5,463 bases of DNA from Rubrivivax sp. Lineage in GTDB: Bacteria > Pseudomonadota > Gammaproteobacteria > Burkholderiales > Burkholderiaceae_C. The notes below the pieces were generated by a model that had not been told where the DNA came from, searched no databases, and saw only the letters and a list, made by a program, of their open reading frames with translations. The stretch's first letter is position 1, and the number at the start of each line of letters is the position of its first letter. A program made the position numbers and the translations under genes. Below are positions 1-5,463 of this stretch, in pieces. The stretch lies in NCBI GenBank assembly GCA_030693565.1, contig JAUYAJ010000293.1:1-5463 (forward strand). Reading direction: 5' to 3'.

Positions 1-108
1 GTCCAGCGCATGGCTGAGCGCACCCACGAACTCCGACAGCCGCAGGTCAAGGGCCGCCCCCGTAGGCGCCACGGCGTCTTCGGCGCGGCCAAGCAACAGT
101 CTGTCCAT
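1..108 (-). CDS. N-terminal fragment of a putative HD-domain (HD-GYP-type) phosphodiesterase, cut by the window edge
   Basis: On the minus strand an ATG whose complement lies at 106-108 opens a frame of 36 codons that stays open to the left edge. An in-frame TGA (complement of 112-114) lies two codons upstream, so this ATG is the earliest possible start in the frame. The peptide begins MDRLLLGRAEDAV, and its last residues read LRLSEFVGALSHALD. From memory, a very similar segment occurs at the N-terminus of HD-domain proteins of Burkholderiales (LSE-x-x-GALS-x-ALD, followed in full-length proteins by TEGQPPGH). Such proteins hydrolyse cyclic di-GMP or other phosphodiesters. The HD catalytic residues would lie outside the window, so activity cannot be judged. 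I see no good Shine-Dalgarno before the ATG. The gene is divergent from puuB and shares the 225-base region between them. Coding status is fairly likely; the family call rests on a short recalled motif. Confidence 0.5.
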   Translation of the reverse strand, partial: MDRLLLGRAEDAVAPTGAALDLRLSEFVGALSHALD

Positions 109-333
109 GGATCACAATCGGCCGCGGGCGCCGGCACTTGAACGGCCGCAGCTGAGAGGCGCTGCCGGTCGACACCCGCAAGGGCGAGCAGCATGGGTCG
201 GCCCCTTCACCGGCCAGTGCGTGCACTTCAAGCACTGCGCGCCCGAGCCCGGGCACCTGCTGCGGGCGGGGCGCTCGAAGCGGCTAAGCTTGCCAGCCGC
301 GGACGCCCGGTCCCCGCTGCTGCCCCGCATGCC
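109..333. promoter_or_regulatory. Divergent intergenic region between the HD-type gene and puuB
   Basis: These 225 bases separate two divergently oriented starts and should hold both promoters. I could not find a convincing sigma-70 pair: the TTGAAC at 138-143 has no matching -10 at normal spacing. I also saw no sigma-54 element. A 6-bp inverted repeat, CAGTGC at 215-220 and GCACTG at 232-237 with an 11-base loop, is the clearest local symmetry and could be a weak operator. The puuB frame is open back to an ATG at 193, but that extension is Ala/Arg/Pro-rich and has no counterpart in PuuB proteins, so I treat it as non-coding. Confidence 0.4.
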
Positions 334-1617
334 ATGACCCTGACCGCCCACGCCCCCTCGTACTACGCGCACTCGGCCCACGCCGCGCCGGCGCGGCCGC
401 CGCTGGCCGGTGCGCACGAAGCCGATGTCTGCATCGTCGGCGCCGGCTACACCGGGCTGTCCACCGGCATCGCGCTGGCCGAGGCCGGGCTGCGCGTGGT
501 GGTGCTGGAAGCCGCCCAGGTGGGCTGGGGCGCCTCGGGCCGCAACGGCGGCCAGATCGTGCACAGCTACTCGCGTGACATCGACGTCATCGAACGCCAG
601 CATGGCCGCGCCGCAGCCGAGCCGCTGGCGAAGATGATGTTCGAGGGCGCGGCGGTGATCCGCGAACGCGTCGCCAAGTACGGCATAGCCTGCGACCTCA
701 AGGACGGCGGCGTCTACGCCGCCATCAAGCCGAACAAGGTGCCCGGCCTGGTGCACCACAAGACCCTGTGGGAGCGCTGGGGCCACCCCGGGCTGCAGCT
801 GCTGGACACGCCCGGCGGCGTGCGTTCCATCGTCGGCAGCGAGCGCTACAGCGCCGTGCTGGTCGACCCCACCGGCGGCCACTTCCACCCGCTGAACCTG
901 GCGCTGGGCGAGGCGGCGGCGCTGGAGAGCCTGGGCGGCCGTATCCACGAAGGCAGCACGGCGGTGCGCATAGCCCGCGGCGACCCGGCCACGGTGCACA
1001 CGGCGCAGGGCAGCGTGCGCGCGCGCTTCGTCGTCGTCGCCTGCAACGCCTACATCGGCCAGCTCGAGCCGGTGCTGGCGGCCAAGACCATGCCCTGCGG
1101 CACCCAGGTCGTCGCCACCGAACCGCTGGGCGATCGCGCTGCCGACCTGCTGCCCGGCGACCACTGCGTCGAAGACAACAACTTCCTGCTCGACTACTTC
1201 CGCCTCTCGGCCGACCAGCGGCTGATCTACGGCGGCGGCGTGACCTACGGCGCGCGCGACCCGGCGCGCGTGGAGGCGCTGGTGCGGCCCAACATGCTGA
1301 AGACCTTTCCGCAGCTGGCTGGCGTGAAGATCGAGTTCGGCTGGACCGGCAATTTCCTGCTCACGCTGTCGCGCCTGCCGCAGGTGGGGCGGCTGGCCGA
1401 CAACATCTACTACTCGCAGGGCTGCTCGGGCCATGGCGTGACCTACACGCACCTGATCGGCCGCGTGCTCGGCGAGGCCATCCGCGGCCAGGCCGAGCGC
1501 TTCGACGCCTTCGCCCGGCTGCCGCACCTGCCCTTCCCCGGCGGGCGGCTGCTGCGCGTGCCCTTCACCGCGCTGGGCGCGGTCTGGTACGAACTGCGCG
1601 ACCGGCTGGGTGTGTGA
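334..1617 (+). CDS. puuB: Gamma-glutamylputrescine oxidoreductase (FAD-dependent, DAO family)
   Basis: The product is 427 residues; recalled E. coli PuuB is about 426. PuuB oxidises gamma-glutamylputrescine to gamma-glutamyl-aminobutyraldehyde, releasing ammonia and hydrogen peroxide, as the second step of the gamma-glutamylated putrescine-to-GABA pathway in the cytosol. An N-terminal FAD dinucleotide-binding motif VGAGYTGLS lies at residues 35-43, with the acidic residue E59 closing the second strand (VVVLEA). GASGRNGGQ follows at 66-74, then SYSRDID at 78-84. Other segments matching recalled E. coli PuuB are MPCGTQVV (253-260), YGGGV-YGARDP (299-310), WTGNFLLTLSR (337-347), SGHGVT (365-370), FPGGR-LRVPFTA (401-413) and the terminus LRDRLGV. 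The ATG at 334 is chosen because MTLTAHAPSYYA aligns with the E. coli N-terminus, although no good Shine-Dalgarno precedes it. No puuA, puuC, puuD or transporter gene is adjacent in the window, so the gene looks monocistronic here. A related gamma-glutamyl-amine oxidase with a different amine substrate is the main alternative. Confidence 0.93.
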   Translation: MTLTAHAPSYYAHSAHAAPARPPLAGAHEADVCIVGAGYTGLSTGIALAEAGLRVVVLEAAQVGWGASGRNGGQIVHSYSRDIDVIERQHGRAAAEPLAKMMFEGAAVIRERVAKYGIACDLKDGGVYAAIKPNKVPGLVHHKTLWERWGHPGLQLLDTPGGVRSIVGSERYSAVLVDPTGGHFHPLNLALGEAAALESLGGRIHEGSTAVRIARGDPATVHTAQGSVRARFVVVACNAYIGQLEPVLAAKTMPCGTQVVATEPLGDRAADLLPGDHCVEDNNFLLDYFRLSADQRLIYGGGVTYGARDPARVEALVRPNMLKTFPQLAGVKIEFGWTGNFLLTLSRLPQVGRLADNIYYSQGCSGHGVTYTHLIGRVLGEAIRGQAERFDAFARLPHLPFPGGRLLRVPFTALGAVWYELRDRLGV

Positions 1618-1680
1618 TCGGCCGGCCTCTTGCTTGGCGCGCGAGGGCGGCGGTCGGATTTAGGCGGGGGTGCTTTGCGT

Positions 1681-1700
1681 GGGTTCGGTTCGGACCCTTT
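1681..1700 (+). terminator. Candidate intrinsic terminator of puuB
   Basis: GGGTTCG (1681-1687) pairs with CGGACCC (1691-1697), giving seven pairs including one G-U across a GTT loop. TTT follows directly and then a T-rich run, GCTGTTCTT. It sits 64 bases after the puuB stop. The T-tract is interrupted and the loop is tight, so this is a moderate candidate only. Confidence 0.35.
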
Positions 1701-1885
1701 GCTGTTCTTCGTCGCGCCGGCTTGAGGGGCTGCAATGCAGTTGCTGCCGGTCGTTGCCGTCGGGCGTACGCACGGTAAGCGCCATCAAGCAGTCATCGGG
1801 CCCGGCAAGCGGCGGCGGCTCGAATGGCCGCTGTACGGGATACTGCAGCCGTAGAACTCGCCGAAGGCGACCCACGAGTCCCAGG

Positions 1886-1957
1886 CGACCGCTTCCCTGC
1901 AGCCCGAACTAGCAGTACCGACCCGTTCCGGACATCGGCAGATGGCCTAAGCGGTCG
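1886..1957. repeat. Inverted repeat CGACCGCTT / AAGCGGTCG in a degenerate repeat-like zone
   Basis: CGACCGCTT at 1886-1894 is exactly complementary to AAGCGGTCG at 1949-1957, with 54 bases between the arms. A related degenerate motif, AATGGCCGCT, occurs at 1823-1832. In the same zone CTGCAGCC followed by GAACT occurs twice, at 1843-1858 and 1897-1910. These symmetries suggest a decayed or structured interspersed non-coding element rather than a gene. Whether copies exist elsewhere in the genome cannot be seen from here. Confidence 0.35.
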
Positions 1958-2030
1958 TCCCCGTGCATCGCAGCGCACTTCGCAACGATTCGCGTCGCTT
2001 CGGATTTCTTAGGGACGGGCCTGCGCTGTC

Positions 2031-2047
2031 GCCGCCACAGTGGCGGC
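2031..2047. promoter_or_regulatory. 17-bp palindrome, candidate operator upstream of the acyl-CoA synthetase
   Basis: GCCGCCAC (2031-2038) and GTGGCGGC (2040-2047) are perfect inverted arms around a single central A. The site ends 44 bases before the ligase ATG, a usual place for a repressor operator of the TetR or MarR kind. As RNA it could also fold into a 6-bp stem with an ACAGT loop. No T-tract follows, so a terminator is unlikely. Confidence 0.4.
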
Positions 2048-2080
2048 ACGGCGATGCACCCGTGTTCGCCGTTGGAATTC

Positions 2081-2087
2081 GGGAGGA
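2081..2087 (+). promoter_or_regulatory. Shine-Dalgarno of the acyl-CoA synthetase
   Basis: GGGAGGA ends four bases before the ATG at 2092. It contains GGAGG, complementary to the 16S rRNA 3' end, and fixes the start at 2092 rather than at the upstream in-frame ATG at 1963. Confidence 0.7.
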
Positions 2088-2091
2088 CACG

Positions 2092-3660
2092 ATGCAGATC
2101 ACGCAGGCACTGAAGCGAGCCGCAGCGGCCCGGCCCGGGGCCTTGGCCACCGTCTGCGGCGGGCGCCGCCGCACATTCGCCCAGGTGGCGCAGCGGGTCG
2201 CGCGCCTGGCCGGAGCACTGCACGGGCTGGGTGTGCAGGCCGATGACCGCGTCGGCATCCTGTCGCTGAACAGCGACCGCTACATCGAGACCTACCTGGC
2301 CGTGCCCTGGGCCGGGGCGGCGATCAACCCCGTCAATACGCGCTGGAGCACTGCCGAGATCGCCCACTCGCTCGCCGACTGCGACACGCGCGTGCTGCTG
2401 GTCGACGACCCCTTCCTGCACATGCTCCCCGAACTGCGCGAGCGCTGCGCTTCGCTGCGTACGCTGGTCCATGTGGGCAACGCGGCCACGCCACCGGGAC
2501 TGTTGTCGTACGAGGCGCTCATCACCGCCACGCAACCCGTGGCGGATGCAACCCTGGGCGGCCGCGACCTCGCCGGCGTCTTCTACACCGGGGGCACGAC
2601 CGGGTTCCCCAAGGGCGTCATGCTGTCGCATGACGCCCTCGTCTACAACGCGTTGGTGTTTGCGGCACAGGGCGTGGCGCGCGACCGCGAGGTGGGGCTG
2701 CACGTCGCGCCGCTGTTCCACATGGCGGGAGTCGCTTTGCTCAACACGCTGTGGGCCGTGGGTGGCACGCACGTCACGATGCCGGCCTTCGAGCCGCTGG
2801 CTGCGTTGCAGGCCCTGGAGCGTGAACGCATCGCCACGACGGTCATGGTGCCGACGATGATCCAGCTGCTGGTGGACCACCCGCAGTGCGCCGGCTTCGA
2901 CCTCGCCACGCTGCGCCGCATCGGGTACGGCGGCTCGCCGATCAGCGACGCCTTGCTTGAGCGTGCCGCCTTGCGCCTGCCCCAGGTGGAGTTTGCGCAG
3001 GTCTATGGCATGACCGAGCTCGCGCCGGTCGCCACGCAGCTGGGCCCGGAACTGCACGGGCCCGAGGGCCGCGCGCGCGGCAAGACAGTATCGGCCGGCC
3101 AGGCGGTGCTGGGCGTGGACCTGCGCGTGGTCGACCCCGAGGGCCGCCCGCTGCCGCCCGGCGTGGTGGGCGAGGTCATCGTGCAAAGCCCCGGCGTGAT
3201 GCTGGGCTACTGGGGCAAGCCCGACGAGACTGCGAAGGCGCTGCAGCGCGCGCCCAACCAGGGCTGGATGCACACCGGCGATGCGGGGCGGCTCGACGAA
3301 GAAGGCTTCCTCACCATCGTCGACCGCATCAAGGACATGATCGTCACCGGCGGCGAGAACGTGTACTCGGTCGAGGTCGAGCAGGCCGTCGCCAGGCACC
3401 CCGCGGTGGCCGCCTGCGCCGTGATCGGCGTGCCCGACGACGACTGGGGCGAGCGCGTGCACGCGCTGGTGCAACTCAAACCCGGGGCACAGGCCGACGC
3501 CGACGCCATCCGCACCCACTGCAAGACGCTGATCGGCGGCTACAAGTGCCCCAGGAGCGTCGAGTTCGTCGCCGCGTTGCCCGTGTCTGGCGCAGGCAAG
3601 GTGCTGAAGACGCAGCTGCGCGAGCCGCACTGGGCGGGCTGCACGCGCTGCGTCGCCTGA
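2092..3660 (+). CDS. AMP-forming acyl-CoA synthetase (long/medium-chain fatty-acyl-CoA ligase-like)
   Basis: This 522-residue protein belongs to the ANL superfamily of adenylating enzymes, which activate a carboxylic acid with ATP to an acyl-adenylate and transfer the acyl group to CoA. The core motifs are intact and in order. The phosphate-binding loop YTGGTTGFPKGV is at 165-176, an aromatic-rich motif PLFHMAG at 207-213, YGGSP at 279-283 and YGMTE at 305-309. HTGD lies at 394-397, the hinge region DRIKDMIVTGGENVY at 411-425, and the C-terminal GKVLK at 502-506 has K503 as the expected catalytic lysine. No signal peptide or membrane segment is visible, so it should be cytosolic. The start is set by the Shine-Dalgarno at 2081-2087; the open frame upstream to 1963 looks non-coding. 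The gene stands alone, with no beta-oxidation genes in view, so the substrate (fatty, aromatic or another acid) cannot be assigned. It ends 16 bases from the convergent regulator gene. Confidence 0.9.
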   Translation: MQITQALKRAAAARPGALATVCGGRRRTFAQVAQRVARLAGALHGLGVQADDRVGILSLNSDRYIETYLAVPWAGAAINPVNTRWSTAEIAHSLADCDTRVLLVDDPFLHMLPELRERCASLRTLVHVGNAATPPGLLSYEALITATQPVADATLGGRDLAGVFYTGGTTGFPKGVMLSHDALVYNALVFAAQGVARDREVGLHVAPLFHMAGVALLNTLWAVGGTHVTMPAFEPLAALQALERERIATTVMVPTMIQLLVDHPQCAGFDLATLRRIGYGGSPISDALLERAALRLPQVEFAQVYGMTELAPVATQLGPELHGPEGRARGKTVSAGQAVLGVDLRVVDPEGRPLPPGVVGEVIVQSPGVMLGYWGKPDETAKALQRAPNQGWMHTGDAGRLDEEGFLTIVDRIKDMIVTGGENVYSVEVEQAVARHPAVAACAVIGVPDDDWGERVHALVQLKPGAQADADAIRTHCKTLIGGYKCPRSVEFVAALPVSGAGKVLKTQLREPHWAGCTRCVA

Positions 3661-3682
3661 TCCGGGCGAACCGGCCTCAGGC
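3655..3682. terminator. Stem-loop between convergent genes, arms containing both stop codons
   Basis: GCCTGA (3655-3660) pairs with TCAGGC (3677-3682). Inside, CCGG (3662-3665) pairs with CCGG (3671-3674) around a GCGAA loop, leaving a small T/CC internal bulge. The outer arms carry the TGA of the ligase on the plus strand and the TGA of the regulator on the minus strand. It may act as a bidirectional terminator, but no U-tract follows on either strand, so Rho-assisted or plain structural roles are as likely. Confidence 0.4.
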
Positions 3683-5236
3683 TGAAATGCCGAGAACCGA
3701 CAAGTCTTCGGCGCAGCGCGCCACGAACGAGGCGTCGGCATACGGCAGGCTGCGCCGATACCTCGCGATCGTCAGCCCGGGCATGCGTGTCAACAGCGCC
3801 TGGGCCAGACGCTGGGCCTCGTCGCGCGCGCCCGCCCGGCACAGCGCGTGCAGCAACGCCCACTGGCCGGGCAGGTAGGTCGGCAGGTCGAGCAGCGAAC
3901 GCCGCGCTTCGACCACGGCTGCTTCTGCCCGCCCGGCCATCAGGTGCGCCCACGCCATGCCGGCGTGCACGTAGCCGATCTCGGAGTCGAGCGGGTTGAG
4001 CTGCATTGCGCGCTGCAGGAAGGCGATCGCCGTGTCGGATTGGCCCACGTAGCCATACTGCCAGCCCGCCGAACGCAGCGCGGTGACCGAGTTCGGGTTC
4101 AACGCCAGCGCCAGCTCGATCGCGTGCAGCGCGGCCTCGTGCTCGCGGCCCAGGTAGCCGAGTGTGATGCCGGCGAAGGCCAGCGTCGTCGGGTCGTCGT
4201 GGTGCTCGATGCTGGCCTCTCGAGCATGCGGCAGCCCTTCGATCGCACGACGCCAGGGCAGCGCGCCGTTCGCGAAGCCGGCGGTGTGTGCCCAAGCCGA
4301 CAAGGCCTTGGCGTAGGCGTAGCCGGGGTCGGCTTCGAGCGCTCGGCGCAGCAAGCCGATCGCGCGCTCGAACTGCGCGGCCGGGCCGGCGCCGTACACG
4401 ATCGGCAGCGCCTGCAGGCACAGCTCGTAGGCGCGCAGGTTCTCGGTCGGCTTGCGGCGCACGCGATCGACCTCGGCACGTGCCAGCTTCGGCTCGATGG
4501 CCGCCGCCACTTGGGCGCTGATGTCGTCCTGCAAGGTGAACACGTCTTCGCGTACACCCTCGAAGCGCCCGCTCCAGATCTGCAGGCCGGCGCCGGTCTC
4601 GACCAACTGCACGCCGACGCGCAGGCGCCCGCCGGCTTCGCGAAAACTGCCTTCGACGACGTACTGCACGCCGAGCGCGCGGCCCACCGTCGGCACATCG
4701 ACGACGCGGCCCTTGAACGTGAAACTGGAGCTGCGCGCGACGACGAAGAAGCGCCGCACCCGCGACAGCGCTTCCGTGAGGCTGTCGACCACGCCGTCGA
4801 CGAAGCAGTCCTGGCCGGGGTCGCCGCTCAGGTTGGCGAACGGCAACACCGCCAGCGACGGCACATCCGCGGGCGGCGGCAAGGGCGCGGCGCGCAATTC
4901 CGCGCTGGCGTCGGGTTCGGCGGCCGGCCGGGTCGACGCTTCAGATACGACGTCGGCGGTGAAGCGATAGCCGACGCCCGGAACGGTGCTGATGGCTTGC
5001 GCACCCAGCACCTTGCGCAGCGCCGCGATGTGTACCGTGAGGTTGGTCTCCTCGACCACGGTGCCCTGCCAGACAACGGCCAACAACTCGTCCTTGGGCA
5101 CCACGCGGTCGCGCCGATCGACCAGGCACATCAGCAGGTCGAAGGCGCGCGCGCCCAACGCCACCGGCCGTCCGTCGACCAGCACGCGCCGGAGTGACGG
5201 CAGAATCCGGGCGTTGGCGATGCGCAGCGCGTCCAT
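3677..5236 (-). CDS. Winged-helix transcriptional regulator with TolB-N-like domain and TPR repeats
   Basis: The product is 519 residues from the chosen ATG. Residues 1-95 form an OmpR/ToxR/CadC-type winged helix: DGRPVALGARAFDLL at 21-35, VVEETNLTVHIAALRKVLG at 60-78 covering the recognition helix, and TVPGVGYRF at 84-92. A Pro/Ala-rich linker (about 97-126) follows. Next comes a TolB-N/FlgO-like domain (about 127-250, starting SLAVLPFANLSGDP), as found in adenylate cyclase- and CadC-like TPR proteins. The C-terminal half (about 265-500) is helical with TPR-like units such as AIELALALNPNS (372-383) and AIAFLQRAMQLNPLDSE (403-419). No hydrophobic stretch long enough for a membrane helix is visible, so unlike CadC it is probably cytosolic. 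There is no receiver domain. An in-frame GTG at 5278 would add 14 residues; I prefer the ATG because the domain begins right there, though neither start has a good Shine-Dalgarno. The signal sensed and the target genes are unknown. Autoregulation through its upstream repeats is possible. Confidence 0.87.
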   Translation of the reverse strand: MDALRIANARILPSLRRVLVDGRPVALGARAFDLLMCLVDRRDRVVPKDELLAVVWQGTVVEETNLTVHIAALRKVLGAQAISTVPGVGYRFTADVVSEASTRPAAEPDASAELRAAPLPPPADVPSLAVLPFANLSGDPGQDCFVDGVVDSLTEALSRVRRFFVVARSSSFTFKGRVVDVPTVGRALGVQYVVEGSFREAGGRLRVGVQLVETGAGLQIWSGRFEGVREDVFTLQDDISAQVAAAIEPKLARAEVDRVRRKPTENLRAYELCLQALPIVYGAGPAAQFERAIGLLRRALEADPGYAYAKALSAWAHTAGFANGALPWRRAIEGLPHAREASIEHHDDPTTLAFAGITLGYLGREHEAALHAIELALALNPNSVTALRSAGWQYGYVGQSDTAIAFLQRAMQLNPLDSEIGYVHAGMAWAHLMAGRAEAAVVEARRSLLDLPTYLPGQWALLHALCRAGARDEAQRLAQALLTRMPGLTIARYRRSLPYADASFVARCAEDLSVLGISA

Positions 5237-5255
5237 GGCGGCAAACCACTCGTGG

Positions 5256-5271
5256 GGAGTCCATGGATTCC
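5256..5271. promoter_or_regulatory. Imperfect 16-bp palindrome just upstream of the regulator
   Basis: GGAGTCCATGGATTCC is self-complementary at all pairs except one central-arm mismatch (5259 against 5268). It lies 20-35 bases before the ATG at 5236, on the non-coding side if that start is correct. It could be an operator. If translation begins at the GTG at 5278, it would instead lie within coding sequence, which lowers confidence. Confidence 0.25.
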
Positions 5272-5340
5272 AACACACCGCGCTGGCCGGGCCCGCGAGC
5301 GCCCGCTTTGCAGCGAGGTCGTGGTGGTCTGCTCATGGCC

Positions 5341-5368
5341 GTTATGCACAGGTCCCAGTTATGAACAG
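5341..5368. promoter_or_regulatory. Tandem 11-bp direct repeat upstream of the regulator
   Basis: GTTATGCACAG (5341-5351) and GTTATGAACAG (5358-5368) match at 10 of 11 positions, with a 17-base period. They form a small A/T-richer island 105-132 bases upstream of the regulator ATG. The first copy contains TTATGCACA, which fits the classical DnaA box TTATNCACA; the second departs from it by one base. Direct repeats are also the usual target geometry for OmpR-type winged helices, so self-binding by the downstream regulator is an alternative. On the minus strand each copy contains CATAAC, a weak -10-like hexamer. Confidence 0.45.
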
Positions 5369-5437
5369 CTTGTGCTGGCCGGGCGCCGATTCTTCCTCGT
5401 GATGGTGCTGGAGTCGGCAGCCGGGTTCTGCGCATAG

Positions 5438-5463
5438 TCACAGCGTCTTGAGGAACTCCAACA
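5438..5463 (-). CDS. Possible C-terminal end of a gene entering from the right edge
   Basis: On the minus strand the last complete codons read LEFLKTL followed by TGA (complement of 5438-5440). A terminal FLKTL is common in c-type cytochromes and cytochrome c peroxidases, where a final helix ends this way, but seven residues cannot identify a family. If real, the gene is upstream of the TPR regulator and in the same orientation, separated by 201 bases. The call is tentative. Confidence 0.28.

Larger units (their letters stand above)
1618..2091. other. 474-base intergenic region with no credible gene
   Basis: No open frame here looks like a protein: the short frames are rich in Arg, Ser and Cys and match nothing I recognise. 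The stretch is less strongly GC-biased than the flanking genes. It holds a candidate terminator (1681-1700), a repeat-like zone (about 1730-1960), a palindrome (2031-2047) and the ligase Shine-Dalgarno (2081-2087), each listed separately. Near its start, 1730-1740 reads CTGCAATGCAG, a short palindrome with a single central base. The promoter of the downstream ligase should be in the last 150 bases, but I could not pin down a -35/-10 pair. Confidence 0.6.

Noticed and set aside
138..166. Sigma-70 promoter with TTGAAC as the -35 for puuB
   Set aside because: At 16-18 base spacing there is no A/T-rich -10; the sequence there is GCTGCC.
193..333. Upstream in-frame extension of puuB to an ATG at 193
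   Set aside because: The 47 extra residues are low-complexity Ala/Arg/Pro, while the segment from 334 aligns with the recalled PuuB N-terminus.
240..335. Possible tRNA on the minus strand, suggested by a TTCGAGC T-loop-like motif
   Set aside because: The bases flanking the putative loop do not pair as a T-arm, and no cloverleaf could be drawn.
112..1527. Long minus-strand open frame opposite puuB (471 codons)
   Set aside because: It is antisense to a confidently identified gene, and its Ala/Arg/His/Gln-rich product matches no family. This is typical of shadow frames in very GC-rich DNA.
1909..3741. Long minus-strand open frame opposite the acyl-CoA synthetase (610 codons)
   Set aside because: It shows the same GC-rich shadow pattern, while the plus-strand frame carries every ANL motif.
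3848..5197. Long plus-strand open frame opposite the TPR regulator (449 codons)
   Set aside because: It is antisense to a protein with clear winged-helix and TPR features, and its own composition is Arg/Gln/Ala-rich without domain signatures.
5282..5384. 11-bp direct repeat GCTGGCCGGGC at 5282-5292 and 5374-5384
   Set aside because: A GC-rich word of this kind is expected to recur by chance in this DNA, and nothing else flanks the two copies in common.

Overview
This window looks like chromosomal DNA from a GC-rich betaproteobacterium, most likely of the order Burkholderiales. The support is the strong G/C bias at third codon positions, the long spurious antisense reading frames that such bias produces, and the style of the proteins. 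The assignment is an inference from sequence character, not from a database search.

Layout from left to right. (1) Positions 1-108, minus strand: the first 36 codons of a gene that runs off the left edge, whose N-terminus resembles HD-domain (HD-GYP type) phosphodiesterases. (2) Positions 109-333: a divergent promoter region. (3) Positions 334-1617, plus strand: a complete puuB-type gamma-glutamylputrescine oxidoreductase, the most confidently identified gene here. (4) Positions 1618-2091: a 474-base non-coding stretch with a candidate terminator for puuB, a degenerate repeat-like zone including a 9-bp perfect inverted repeat, and a 17-bp near-palindromic operator candidate close to the next gene. 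(5) Positions 2092-3660, plus strand: a complete AMP-forming acyl-CoA synthetase with all core motifs and a strong ribosome binding site. (6) Positions 3677-5236, minus strand: a soluble regulator with an OmpR/ToxR-type winged helix, a TolB-N-like middle domain and a TPR tail, convergent with the ligase. A stem-loop spans the 16-base gap and its arms contain both stop codons. (7) Positions 5237-5437: the regulator's upstream region, with an 11-bp tandem repeat that also resembles DnaA boxes, and an imperfect palindrome near the start codon. (8) Positions 5438-5463, minus strand: probably the last few codons of another gene running in from the right.

The genes do not form one operon. puuB (polyamine catabolism) appears monocistronic and without its usual puu partners in view. 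The acyl-CoA synthetase stands alone with its own promoter region. The TPR regulator faces it tail to tail, and nothing in the sequence ties its regulon to either neighbour. I see no CRISPR, rRNA, tRNA, transposase or phage gene, and no convincing new multi-gene system. The items most worth a second look are the tandem repeat upstream of the regulator, the palindrome upstream of the ligase, the stop-codon hairpin and the repeat-like 1.7-2.0 kb intergenic zone.
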